A DNA stretch of 14,436 bases from contig JACDGH010000038.1 of the NCBI GenBank assembly GCA_013815395.1, forward strand, positions 1 to 14,436, given 5' to 3'. Made by a program: the position numbers and the translations under genes. Below, in pieces: positions 6,090 to 14,352 of the stretch. Under the pieces are notes generated by a model that ran no database searches, was not told where the DNA came from, and was given only the letters and a program-made list of their open reading frames with translations. The stretch is from Parachlamydiaceae bacterium. GTDB taxonomy: Bacteria > Chlamydiota > Chlamydiia > Chlamydiales > Parachlamydiaceae. Within the stretch, counting starts at the first letter, position 1, and each line of letters begins with the position of its first letter.

Positions 6090-7256
6090 ATGAATATTCA
6101 TGAATTTCAAGCTAAAATCATTCTACAACAATTTGGCATCCATATTCTCGATGTTGCTGTTGTCTCTAGCCTTGAAGAAGTCGAGCAAATCATTGAAGAG
6201 ATGGATTTAAATCAGGCCGTGCTTAAAGTTCAAGTGCATGCCGGTGGCCGCGGTAAAACGGGTGGGGTAAAAGTTGCAAAGAATCGCCAAGAAATTATCG
6301 AATATGCAAAGAAGCTGCTAGGAATGAAAATCATCAATAATCAAACTGGACCCGAAGGGGTGATCGCCAATCAGATTTTAATCTCGCCTTTATTTGATAT
6401 TGCACAAGAATATTACATTGGTGCCATCATCGATCGCAAAAATGCGCAAGCTATGTTCATCGCATCGCCCGCTGGAGGAATGGACATCGAAGAAGTTGCT
6501 GCTAATACTCCCGAAAAAATTCTTACTTTCCCTATAGGAAGCGATGGGAGCTTGCGAAATTATCAATTGATCCATCTTGCTAATTTCATGGGATGGCAAG
6601 GCAAGCAGGCCGAAGAGGGTAAAAAAATTGTAAAAGCCTTGGCAAAAGCCTTCATCGAAACAGATGCTTCGCTTTTAGAAATCAATCCACTCATCCAAAC
6701 TTCCCAAGGGGAATTGATTGTCTTAGATGCTAAATTAAGTGTCGACGACAATGCCCTTTATCGACAACAGCAAATAGCCGGCTTTTATGATCCTACTCAA
6801 ATCCCATCTTATGAAGCTCAGGCTAAAGAATTTGATTTGGCCTATGTAGCCCTGGATGGGGAAATTGGCTGTATGGTCAATGGAGCAGGACTGGCCATGG
6901 CTACGATGGATATCATTCATTTGTATGGCGGTTCTCCAGCAAACTTTCTGGATGTTGGAGGCGGTGCTACGAAAGAAAAAGTTGCCGAGGGATTTAAAAT
7001 TATTTTGTCCGATCCAAAAGTCAAAGCGATCTTAGTCAATATCTTCGGAGGGATCATGAATTGTGTCACACTTGCCGCTGGTATCATTGCCGCTGCTGGC
7101 GAGTTAATGGTGAAGGTGCCGCTCATTGTGAGAATGGAAGGCACTAATGTCGACCAAGGTAAAAAAATGCTGGCTGATTCAGGTCTCAATATCGTGATTG
7201 CTGATACCTTAGCTTCGGCAGCTGAAAAAGTGGTTGCAGCTTCACTAGATTGCTAA
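6090..7256 (+). CDS. sucC: Succinyl-CoA synthetase, beta subunit (ADP/GDP-forming)
   Basis: This subunit holds the nucleotide-binding ATP-grasp domain of the enzyme that converts succinyl-CoA to succinate with substrate-level phosphorylation in the TCA cycle. At 388 aa it is the same length as E. coli SucC. It shows the N-terminal MNIHEFQAK, the nucleotide-binding loop HAGGRGKTGGVK (50-61), EINPL (197-201), Mg-ligand positions Asn199 and Asp213, and the C-terminal ligase domain with LDVGGGA (287-293), NIFGGI (317-322) and RMEGTN (348-353). sucD follows 15 bp after the stop. Nucleotide preference (ATP or GTP) cannot be read with confidence. Confidence 0.98.
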   Translation: MNIHEFQAKIILQQFGIHILDVAVVSSLEEVEQIIEEMDLNQAVLKVQVHAGGRGKTGGVKVAKNRQEIIEYAKKLLGMKIINNQTGPEGVIANQILISPLFDIAQEYYIGAIIDRKNAQAMFIASPAGGMDIEEVAANTPEKILTFPIGSDGSLRNYQLIHLANFMGWQGKQAEEGKKIVKALAKAFIETDASLLEINPLIQTSQGELIVLDAKLSVDDNALYRQQQIAGFYDPTQIPSYEAQAKEFDLAYVALDGEIGCMVNGAGLAMATMDIIHLYGGSPANFLDVGGGATKEKVAEGFKIILSDPKVKAILVNIFGGIMNCVTLAAGIIAAAGELMVKVPLIVRMEGTNVDQGKKMLADSGLNIVIADTLASAAEKVVAASLDC

Positions 7257-7259
7257 TAT

Positions 7260-7265
7260 AAGGAA
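7260..7265 (+). promoter_or_regulatory. Ribosome binding site deciding the sucD start
   Basis: AAGGAA lies 6 bp before the ATG at 7272. It overlaps the position where a GTG start at 7266 would have no spacer, so the ATG two codons further on is preferred. Confidence 0.6.
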
Positions 7266-7271
7266 GTGTTC

Positions 7272-8144
7272 ATGTCTATTCTTATCAATAAAAAGACCAA
7301 AGTGATCACTCAAGGGATCACAGGAAAATCAGGTCGCTTTCATACCGAGCAATGCATCGCTTATGGCACAAATTTTGTGGGTGGAGTTACTCCGGGAAAA
7401 GGGGGACAACAGTTATTTAATTGTCCTATATTTGATACGGTGGGAGAAGCTAGGACCGCAACTCAATGCGATGCTTCATTAATTTTTGTGCCACCCCCCT
7501 TTGCTGCTGAAGCAATTCTTGAGGCCGAAGAAGCTGGTGTGCCTTTGATTGTCTGCATCACAGAAGGCATTCCGGTGCGCGACATGCTCGAAGTTAGTCA
7601 GGTGATGCGGCATAGCAAAACAAGTCGTCTAATCGGTCCAAATTGCCCAGGCATCATCACTCCTGAAGAATGTAAAATCGGCATTATGCCTGGCTATATC
7701 CATCGAAAAGGATCCATTGGAATTGTGTCTCGTTCTGGTACATTGACATACGAAGCTGTTTGGCAAACGACTCTATTAGGTTTGGGTCAATCTACATGCG
7801 TGGGCATTGGTGGCGATCCGCTCAATGGGACGAATTTTATTGATATCTTGACATTATTTGAGCAAGACCCTGCCACAGAAGCTATTTTAATGATTGGAGA
7901 AATTGGTGGAGAAGAGGAAGAAAAGGCTGCAGAGTGGATTAAAGCCTATTGCACTAAACCGGTGGCTGCTTTTATTGCAGGGGTAACTGCTCCTCCAGGA
8001 AGACGGATGGGACATGCCGGAGCAATTATTTCTGGGGGCAAGGGAACCGCTAAAGATAAGATAGCTGCCCTCAAAAAGGCCGGTGCCTATGTGACCGAAA
8101 GTCCAGCTGAGATGGGGATTGCCATACAAAGGGCAAAAGCGTAA
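7272..8144 (+). CDS. sucD: Succinyl-CoA synthetase, alpha subunit
   Basis: The alpha subunit binds CoA and carries the phosphohistidine intermediate. The 290-aa product (E. coli about 289) has an N-terminal CoA-binding Rossmann domain with ITGKSG (16-21), the IGPNCPG loop with Cys125 (121-127), SRSGTLTYE (153-161), IGGDP (179-183) and the active-site segment GRRMGHAGAI with His248, equivalent to the phosphorylated His of E. coli. The open frame begins at a GTG at 7266, but the ATG at 7272 has the proper AAGGAA spacing. It forms the usual sucC-sucD pair, and the downstream M50 protease gene begins 9 bp after its stop, suggesting one transcript. Confidence 0.98.
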   Translation: MSILINKKTKVITQGITGKSGRFHTEQCIAYGTNFVGGVTPGKGGQQLFNCPIFDTVGEARTATQCDASLIFVPPPFAAEAILEAEEAGVPLIVCITEGIPVRDMLEVSQVMRHSKTSRLIGPNCPGIITPEECKIGIMPGYIHRKGSIGIVSRSGTLTYEAVWQTTLLGLGQSTCVGIGGDPLNGTNFIDILTLFEQDPATEAILMIGEIGGEEEEKAAEWIKAYCTKPVAAFIAGVTAPPGRRMGHAGAIISGGKGTAKDKIAALKKAGAYVTESPAEMGIAIQRAKA

Positions 8145-8153
8145 AATGTAGTT

Positions 8154-9302
8154 ATGATTAAAATCCCCGGTACTATACCTATTTCAATTTACCCCCTTTT
8201 TTGGCTATTAGCTGCAGCTATAGCTTGGATGAATACTTTAAACATTTTTGAAGCTTCTATCTGGGTGGCTATTATTTTTACTTCAGTATTAGTGCATGAA
8301 TATGGCCATGCGCTCACAGCCCTTTTTTTTGGACAAAAAGCTAAGATTGATTTAGTGGCTATGGGCGGTGTGACCCAAAGGACCGGCCGCAAACTTAAGT
8401 TATGGCAAGATTTTATTATTGTCCTTAATGGTCCTTTAGCTGGGTTATCTTTGGGGATACTGGCTTTCATTTTTAAACGCAGTTTTATTGCTTCAGATTC
8501 CTCTTCAGCTTTAGCTTATGCTCTAATGGTCACATTTTATGTAAATATTTTTTGGACGATCCTTAATCTTGTTCCCGTACAACCTTTAGATGGGGGAAAA
8601 CTCTTAGGAATTATCCTCGAATCATTGTTTGGGGTGCGAGGCATTAAGATAGGTTTATTCATCAGTATGCTTTTATCTATTATTTTAGGGCTGTTTTTCT
8701 TTTCAATCCATGCAGTCGTTGCCGGTGTAATTTTTATGATGTTGGCCTTTGAAAGCTACCGTTCCTGGAAACAAAGCCTCCTTGTTACAGAGCAAGATCA
8801 AAATTTGATTCTGCAACATCTGTTGAAAGAAGCTGAACATGACTTAAAACGCGGACATAAAGAGGAGGCATTAAATAAATTACAACGGATTAGAGACTTA
8901 ACAAAATCCGGGGTTATTTATATTAATGCCACTGAGCATGCAGCTGCCTTGCTTGCTGAAAGAGGGGCTTTTCAAGAGGCTTATGAAATGCTTATGCCTC
9001 TCAGTGCTAAACTTGAAAATGATTCATTGCGGCTTTTACAACAGTTGGCTTACCGGCAAGGCCAATGGCAGCAAGCTGTAAAGTTGGGTACGCGTTCGTA
9101 TCAATCTCTACCAAATTATGATACGGCGCTGATTAATGCTTTTTGTTTAGCTATCTTAGGTGAGGTTCGTCCGGCGATCGGCTGGCTACAATGCGCTGTC
9201 AAAGAAGGATTGCCTAATTTACGGGAAATTCTACATCAACGTGAATTTGATAATATTCGGCATGACCCCCTGTTTCAAAAATTAGAACGGACTGGTGGTT
9301 GA
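8154..9302 (+). CDS. M50-family (site-2-protease-like) membrane metalloprotease with C-terminal TPR-like domain
   Basis: The 382-aa protein begins with about 200 residues of membrane helices containing the zinc motif HEYGH (48-52) in a helix and the second M50 motif, LVPVQPLDGGKLL (139-151), with Asp146 as the third zinc ligand. This is the SpoIVFB-like arrangement without a PDZ domain. Residues about 205-380 are soluble and helical. They show a TPR-like pattern (AERGAFQEAYEMLMPL, RQGQWQQAVKLG) and end in AIGWLQCAVKEGL...FDNIRHDPLFQKL, which resembles the terminal segment found after many TPR arrays. M50 enzymes usually cut transmembrane substrates such as anti-sigma factors; the substrate is unknown here. 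The helical tail replaces the CBS pair of related enzymes and may recruit partners. It follows sucD by 9 bp. The ATG at 8154 has only a weak Shine-Dalgarno. Confidence 0.88.
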   Translation: MIKIPGTIPISIYPLFWLLAAAIAWMNTLNIFEASIWVAIIFTSVLVHEYGHALTALFFGQKAKIDLVAMGGVTQRTGRKLKLWQDFIIVLNGPLAGLSLGILAFIFKRSFIASDSSSALAYALMVTFYVNIFWTILNLVPVQPLDGGKLLGIILESLFGVRGIKIGLFISMLLSIILGLFFFSIHAVVAGVIFMMLAFESYRSWKQSLLVTEQDQNLILQHLLKEAEHDLKRGHKEEALNKLQRIRDLTKSGVIYINATEHAAALLAERGAFQEAYEMLMPLSAKLENDSLRLLQQLAYRQGQWQQAVKLGTRSYQSLPNYDTALINAFCLAILGEVRPAIGWLQCAVKEGLPNLREILHQREFDNIRHDPLFQKLERTGG

Positions 9303-9336
9303 TACCGTTCGCGGGAGATAAAAATTGGGAAATACT

Positions 9337-10317
9337 ATGCATGCCATGGTACTTACAAAATTAAAATCGCCGCTAGAGTGGATGGATCTACCTAAGCCGA
9401 TCCCCGGAAAGGGGCAGCTGCTTATCAAAGTACATTGCTGTGGCCTCTGCCGCACTGATTTACACGTGATCGATGGCGAACTTACGCATCCCGTGCTTCC
9501 TATTATTCCGGGACATCAAATTGTTGGTACTGTGGTTGAAAAAGGAATAGAGACGCACACCTTGCTTGGCAGAAGAGTTGGCGTGCCTTGGCTAGGTGGA
9601 ACCTGCGGTCATTGTCATTATTGCCTGGATGGCAGAGAAAATTTATGTGATGCGCCATTATACACTGGCTATCATACTAACGGGGGATTTGCAGAGTTTT
9701 GCGTGGCCAATGAAGCTTATTGTTTTTCAATTCCTGATCATTATCCCGATATACAAGCGGCCCCATTATTATGTGCTGGTCTGATAGGATCGCGTGCATT
9801 GCGTTTTACCGAACAAGGTAGAAATTTAGGGTTATATGGTTTTGGAGCAGCCGCCCATATTGTTATTCAAATAGCACGCCATCAAGGACGTTCTGTTTTT
9901 GTGTTTACCCGTCCAGGAGATATAGAAACGCAAAATTTTGCAAAGTCTTTAGGGGCCATATGGGCAGGCAGTGTAGATGATTTGCCCCCCAATAAGCTTG
10001 ATGCGGCTATTATTTTTGCTCCCAGCGGTGATTTAATCCCAAAGGCTTTAAAAGCCACTTCTAAAGGCGCTATCGTGGTCTGTGCAGGCATACACATGAG
10101 CGATATCCCAGCGTTTCCTTATTCATTATTATGGGAAGAGCGCACCTTGCGATCGGTGGCAAATTTAACACGTAGGGATGGCGAGGAGTTTTTGGAATTA
10201 GCTCCTCGCATCCCTGTTGAGACTTCAGTCACGACATATTCACTTCGTAAGGTCAATGCAGCTTTGGACGACCTGCGCCATGGTCGTTTTCATGGCGCAG
10301 CCGTCATCACTGCTTAA
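9337..10317 (+). CDS. Zinc-dependent alcohol dehydrogenase (medium-chain dehydrogenase superfamily)
   Basis: This is an NAD(P)-linked oxidoreductase of the MDR/GroES-like type. Counting from the ATG at 9337 (326 aa) it has catalytic zinc ligands Cys38 (CGLCRTDLH), His60 (PGHQ) and Cys146, and four structural-zinc cysteines at 90, 93, 96 and 104. The Rossmann nucleotide loop is GLYGFGAAA (165-173). GHQ appears where classical enzymes have GHE. An in-frame TTG at 9325 with GGGAG upstream could add four residues; MHAMVL at the ATG matches the usual family start, so I chose it. It lies 34 bp after the M50 gene and probably ends the sucC operon. It converges with the ankyrin gene with only 2 bp between stops. 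The alcohol or aldehyde used in the cell cannot be deduced. Confidence 0.92.
   Translation: MHAMVLTKLKSPLEWMDLPKPIPGKGQLLIKVHCCGLCRTDLHVIDGELTHPVLPIIPGHQIVGTVVEKGIETHTLLGRRVGVPWLGGTCGHCHYCLDGRENLCDAPLYTGYHTNGGFAEFCVANEAYCFSIPDHYPDIQAAPLLCAGLIGSRALRFTEQGRNLGLYGFGAAAHIVIQIARHQGRSVFVFTRPGDIETQNFAKSLGAIWAGSVDDLPPNKLDAAIIFAPSGDLIPKALKATSKGAIVVCAGIHMSDIPAFPYSLLWEERTLRSVANLTRRDGEEFLELAPRIPVETSVTTYSLRKVNAALDDLRHGRFHGAAVITA
10273..10300. repeat. Perfect 10-bp-arm hairpin at the 3' end of the alcohol dehydrogenase gene
   Basis: CTGCGCCATG (10273-10282) and its exact reverse complement CATGGCGCAG (10291-10300) flank an 8-base loop, GTCGTTTT. It lies inside the last 15 codons of the dehydrogenase and 20 bp from the stop of the convergent ankyrin gene. 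With no spacer between the two genes it may form the 3' boundary of either transcript. No U-tract follows on either strand, so classical intrinsic termination is not shown. Confidence 0.6.
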
Positions 10318-10319
10318 TA

Positions 10320-10940
10320 TTAGCTTTCTTCTTTAGATTCTTTAGGGCTGCTAAATTCTGCAAATATCTTTTTTATAGCATCGGCACGTGCAAGATCTTT
10401 TTCAATTTCAGTTTGTTCTTCTTTTGTGCAATATTTCTTTTCCGTGCCGCATAATAAGCTTTCGACGATAGAAACCGGTTTGCCATTCACTTCTACAGTT
10501 TCGGATGGATCTGCACCGTTTTCAATTAGAAATTTAATGATATGAGGCGGTATATGTTCATTATGGCAGGCTGCCACCAATGGAGTGACTGTACCTCTGC
10601 TTTTTAGTCTTCCTAAGACACAATGTAGAGTGTCCGGCATCAATGTAACAATTGATTTTATGTCATTTTCTGTTTCTTGAGTGTATTTATTAATTGAATG
10701 TATAGCAAATGGTAACCGACATTCAGTCAAAAGAGCATCTAAAAGTTGGGGCCTACCTTTTGGATCTCTGTAAGGATGTTCGTAATCCGAGTTATATGTG
10801 TGATATTTTTTTACAAGTTCGCTAATTTTTTCGTCAGTTGGTGTTTTTTCTGGAGAATATGTTTTTACGAGTGGCTCAGATGTGCTTGGCACACCAGTGT
10901 AGTCCGATTGCAACTTAGTAACAGATAGTAGTGAAGACAT
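10320..10940 (-). CDS. Small ankyrin-repeat protein, possible host-interacting effector
   Basis: The 206-aa protein has no signal peptide or membrane segment. One clear ankyrin repeat spans 116-145 (GTVTPLVAACHNEHIPPHIIKFLIENGADP). A degenerate half-repeat precedes it (about 93-115) and a partial one follows (150-163, VNGKPVSIVESLL). The first 35 residues are Ser/Thr-rich and polar, and the last 40 are highly charged, ending in SSPKESKEES. Ankyrin proteins with Ser/Thr-rich N-termini are frequent among secreted effectors of intracellular bacteria, but secretion is only a guess here. A strong AAGGAG (10949-10954) lies 8 bp before the ATG at 10940, supporting a real, well-translated gene. It runs convergently into the alcohol dehydrogenase with 2 bp between stop codons. 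Confidence 0.75.
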   Translation of the reverse strand: MSSLLSVTKLQSDYTGVPSTSEPLVKTYSPEKTPTDEKISELVKKYHTYNSDYEHPYRDPKGRPQLLDALLTECRLPFAIHSINKYTQETENDIKSIVTLMPDTLHCVLGRLKSRGTVTPLVAACHNEHIPPHIIKFLIENGADPSETVEVNGKPVSIVESLLCGTEKKYCTKEEQTEIEKDLARADAIKKIFAEFSSPKESKEES

Positions 10941-11102
10941 GATAACAGCTCCTTGGAATATTTAATATATAGGACATTGCTATTTCAGGATAGTGACAAA
11001 GAAATTTTTAGAAGTCAATTTTTTTATGCGATATTTTACACTCTTGGAACAGCTGAAAGCATGCATCTAAGCAAAAAACTGCTTTTTAGCACCTGCGAAG
11101 CC

Positions 11103-12623
11103 TTATGAATTAAAGGGCGCAGACGATCCAAGCACATGCGAGGGAGATTCACTCAACTTTTCTACAAAACAGCTCTCGACCTTATGTGTGGCATGCTTGA
11201 AAATAGGGTTTTTGGCTGCATACAGTTCATCGAGGCGCGAAACCGGCTTGGTATGCGGCGCTGTTTTTACTAGCTCTGGGTTTGTCTTGATCTCGTTGAT
11301 AATTGATTCGAAAATTTCAATAAATTTGTCTAAAGTCCCTTTGGATTCACTTTCTGTCGGTTCAATGAGCATACATTCTTTGATAATCAAAGGAAAATAG
11401 ATCGTGGGTGCATACACGCCATAATCCAAAAGGCGTTTGGCAATATCTAAAGCCCGCACACCCTTATCCATAAACGTATCCGCCTGGATGACAAATTCAT
11501 GCATACAGGATTGTGGAAAGGGAATGGTCATAAGATTTTCAAGCTTTTTCTTCAAGTAGTTAGCATTTAAGACAGCTATTTCCGCAATGCGTCTTAAACC
11601 ATAGTGACCATGCAGTTTCGCATATAAATAAGCTCGCAAATAAATGGCGAAATTACCATGAAAGGTAGCTATTTTGCCAATACTCATGGGGTCATTCCAC
11701 ACAATTTGAAAGGCTTCATTGACTTTTTCTACCCGTGGTACAGGTAAAAATTCTTTAAGTTTTTCGTTGCAAAATATTGGACCTGATCCAGGTCCACCGC
11801 CACCATGTGGGGTAGAAAATGTTTTATGTAGATTGATATGCATGACATCAAATCCCATATCCCCCGGTCGTACCACATTCAAAATGGCGTTGAGATTGGC
11901 GCCATCGTAATAAAGCAAGCCCCCTTTCTCATGTACAATTTCTGCAATTTCAGTGACGACTCCGCTGAATAAACCTAAGGTATTAGGATTTGTCAACATC
12001 AGTCCAGCCGTGCGTTCGGAGACCACCTCTTTGAGATGTTCTAAATCCATATCGCCTTTCTCATTGGTGCGCACAGAAATGATTTTAAAGGCTGCCATTG
12101 CCGCCGTGGCAGAATTGGTTCCATGTGCATTATCGGGAATAAGCATTTCATTACGGTTCTTGTCGCCCCTTTTAAGATGGTAGGCAGCAATCATCTTAAC
12201 CCCTGTAAATTCCCCTTGCGCACCAGCATTAGGTAAAAGAGACCCGGCAGTCATGCCGCAAACGCGACATAAAATTTGGATTAATTCAAAGATGACTTGT
12301 AAATTCCCTTGCACGGATTCTTCAGGCGCAAAGGGATGAGTATGTGTAAATCCAGGTAATGCAGCGCACCATTCATTGACTCGCGGGTTGAGCTTCATGG
12401 TACAACTACCAAGAGGATAAAACTGATTATCAATGCCTACATTGCGAGAGGCCATAAGAGTAAAGTGACGTGTTAGATCGATCTCAGATAGTTCGGGAAG
12501 GGGAATATCTAATTTTCGCAGCAGCTCTTTTTCTGGTAGATGTTTTTTAAATTCATCATCGTCCTTTGGAAGGCTATAAGCATTTTGTCCGCATTGGCTC
12601 TTTTCAAATACCGTTTTGCTCAT
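11103..12623 (-). CDS. gcvPB: Glycine dehydrogenase (decarboxylating) subunit 2, P-protein C-terminal half
   Basis: With GcvPA it forms the two-subunit pyridoxal-phosphate P-protein that decarboxylates glycine and passes the aminomethyl group to lipoylated GcvH. Visible motifs include YPLGSCTMKLNP (69-80), TGSLLPNAGAQGE-like MTAGSLLPNAGAQGE (124-138), IPDNAHGTN (162-170) and the PLP-binding NLHKTFSTPHGGGGPG (264-279) with Lys267. At 506 aa it is slightly longer than usual because of a polar tail (about 485-506). The ATG overlaps the gcvPA stop by 4 bp (ATGA), and GAGGTGAT precedes it. It is the last gene of the gcv operon; the 162-bp spacer before the ankyrin gene has no convincing terminator. 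Confidence 0.97.
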   Translation of the reverse strand: MSKTVFEKSQCGQNAYSLPKDDDEFKKHLPEKELLRKLDIPLPELSEIDLTRHFTLMASRNVGIDNQFYPLGSCTMKLNPRVNEWCAALPGFTHTHPFAPEESVQGNLQVIFELIQILCRVCGMTAGSLLPNAGAQGEFTGVKMIAAYHLKRGDKNRNEMLIPDNAHGTNSATAAMAAFKIISVRTNEKGDMDLEHLKEVVSERTAGLMLTNPNTLGLFSGVVTEIAEIVHEKGGLLYYDGANLNAILNVVRPGDMGFDVMHINLHKTFSTPHGGGGPGSGPIFCNEKLKEFLPVPRVEKVNEAFQIVWNDPMSIGKIATFHGNFAIYLRAYLYAKLHGHYGLRRIAEIAVLNANYLKKKLENLMTIPFPQSCMHEFVIQADTFMDKGVRALDIAKRLLDYGVYAPTIYFPLIIKECMLIEPTESESKGTLDKFIEIFESIINEIKTNPELVKTAPHTKPVSRLDELYAAKNPIFKHATHKVESCFVEKLSESPSHVLGSSAPFNS

Positions 12624-13981
12624 GAAATCACCTCAACTCCCTCTAGTAGTTCTTGAGCAATTTGTACATATTGGTCGAGCTGTTCTTTACTTTTGGTTTC
12701 TGTAACTGCGATGATGAAATAACCTTCTAGCTGGGGATAAAAGCGGCTCAAATCAAGACCCGGCTCAATATTATTTTTTCGAAAATGTTGTTGCACAATA
12801 TTTACAGGGCGACCGAAATTAACTGCAAATTCATTAAAGAATGGAGCTTTAGCCATTAATTTAACTTTTGGAAGTATTGCCAATTTTTCTTTTAAATAGG
12901 CTGTACGTTGAAAATTTGTGAGGGAGAGTTTCTGAAGTCCAACAGGTCCATACCATAACATGGCCACCAGGCTAGCTAAGGCCGCTAAAGCTTGATTGGT
13001 GCAAATATTTGAAGTGGCTTTTTCTCGCCGTATGTGTTGCTCGCGAGCCTGCAACGTAAGCACAAAGCCTCTACGACCTTCTGAGTCCTTGGTTTCACCT
13101 ACAATCCGTCCCGGCATCTGCCGCACTAAATCTTGGCGACAAGCTAGATAACCTGCATAGGGGCCACCAAATTGCAAAGGCAATCCAATGGGTTGCATAT
13201 CACCCACGGCAATATCTATTTCTGACTCACCTGGACAGGCATATAAGCCATAAGCTAAGGGATTGCCGCATTGAATCGTGAATGCTTGGTGTTTTTTGGC
13301 AGCAGTGACAATGGGGTGCAAATCTTCGAGGATCCCAAAAAAATTTGGAGATTGGATGAGTACAGCTGCGGTTTGATCATCGATGGAGCTTAACAGATTA
13401 GCTTTATCGATTTTCCCTTCTAAATCAAAAGGAACGATTTTGATTTCAGTTTGATGGCTCCTTAAATACTGTTCACAAACTGCTCGATAGTGAGGATGCA
13501 TAGATTTAGCAATCAAAACTTTATTGCGCCCTTTATTGAGGCGCAAGGCCATCAAAAGCGCTTCAGCACATGCGCTTGCACCGTCATATAGTGATGCATT
13601 GGAAACGTCCATACCTGTTAAAGCGCAAATAGCTGATTGAAATTCAAAAATTATTTGCAGCATACCTTGCGAAGTTTCGGCTTGGTAGGGGGTATACGCG
13701 GTTAAAAATTCTGACTTTGCGCATGTGGCCCCTACAATAGCGGGAACATGATGTTCATAGGAACCAGCACCCAGATAATTTGTGAATGCGGGATAAGTGT
13801 TTTTTGCAGCGATTTCTTTTAGAAGTTGCATCCCCTCAAATTCTGAGAGACCATCGTCTTCATCTGGGCTAGATAACCTCAAATTTTGTGGAACAGCAGA
13901 AAAGAGAGCGTCGATATTTTCCACCCCAATAACTTTGAGCATGGCATTAATCTGATTCTCTTGATTTGAAATAAAATCCAT
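12620..13981 (-). CDS. gcvPA: Glycine dehydrogenase (decarboxylating) subunit 1, P-protein N-terminal half
   Basis: This is the partner of GcvPB in the heterodimeric P-protein; 453 aa is the usual length. Family motifs visible are FLTAYTPYQAETSQG (92-106), the NASLYDGASACAEA loop (128-141), GDMQPIGLPLQFGGPYAG (260-277) and the long conserved run starting GRIVGETKD (291-299) through REKATSNICTNQAL (319-332). GAGGG lies just upstream of the ATG at 13981, 11 bp after the gcvH stop. It is coupled to gcvPB by the ATGA overlap. Confidence 0.97.
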   Translation of the reverse strand: MDFISNQENQINAMLKVIGVENIDALFSAVPQNLRLSSPDEDDGLSEFEGMQLLKEIAAKNTYPAFTNYLGAGSYEHHVPAIVGATCAKSEFLTAYTPYQAETSQGMLQIIFEFQSAICALTGMDVSNASLYDGASACAEALLMALRLNKGRNKVLIAKSMHPHYRAVCEQYLRSHQTEIKIVPFDLEGKIDKANLLSSIDDQTAAVLIQSPNFFGILEDLHPIVTAAKKHQAFTIQCGNPLAYGLYACPGESEIDIAVGDMQPIGLPLQFGGPYAGYLACRQDLVRQMPGRIVGETKDSEGRRGFVLTLQAREQHIRREKATSNICTNQALAALASLVAMLWYGPVGLQKLSLTNFQRTAYLKEKLAILPKVKLMAKAPFFNEFAVNFGRPVNIVQQHFRKNNIEPGLDLSRFYPQLEGYFIIAVTETKSKEQLDQYVQIAQELLEGVEVIS

Positions 13982-13992
13982 TAGGCCCTCAT

Positions 13993-14352
13993 CTAAAGAA
14001 ACTTTGCTTTATAGGCTTCATCTTCAAGTAATTCATCGAGTTCTTTAACGTCGGACAATAAAACTTTAAATAACCATCCTTTGGCTTCTGGGGAGGTATT
14101 GACAAGTTCTGATGTGGAATTTAGAGTTGTATTGACTTCGATAATTTTCCCTGAAACTGGTGAATAGACATCTGCAGCGGCTTTTGTTGATTCAAGTACA
14201 ACCGCTTCTTGGCCTTTTATAATATTTTTATCTACTTGAGGAAGTTCTACATAGACGATATCGCCTAGCTCTTTTTGGGCATAGTTCGTCACTCCCACAA
14301 TTCCAATACCGTCTTTGACTTCTATCCACTCATGAGTCTCTGAATATTTCAT
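13993..14352 (-). CDS. gcvH: Glycine cleavage system H protein (lipoyl carrier)
   Basis: The 119-aa lipoyl-domain protein shuttles the aminomethyl intermediate between the P, T and L proteins. It starts with the typical KYSETHEWI and VGVTNYAQKELGDIVYVELP (20-38). The lipoylated lysine is Lys57 in LESTKAAADVYSP (53-65), where most homologues have ESVKAA. The segment SPEAKGWLFKV (87-97) is also characteristic. AAGGAT sits about 10 bp before the ATG at 14352. The ATG overlaps the TGA of an upstream gene (ATGA), so gcvH is not the first gene of its operon. Confidence 0.98.
   Translation of the reverse strand: MKYSETHEWIEVKDGIGIVGVTNYAQKELGDIVYVELPQVDKNIIKGQEAVVLESTKAAADVYSPVSGKIIEVNTTLNSTSELVNTSPEAKGWLFKVLLSDVKELDELLEDEAYKAKFL

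Noticed and set aside
11040..11090. A/T-rich stem (GCTAAAAA...TTTTTGC on the minus strand) downstream of gcvPB, considered as a terminator
   Set aside because: The stem is mostly A-T with a mismatch and is not followed by a U-tract, so termination there is not supported.
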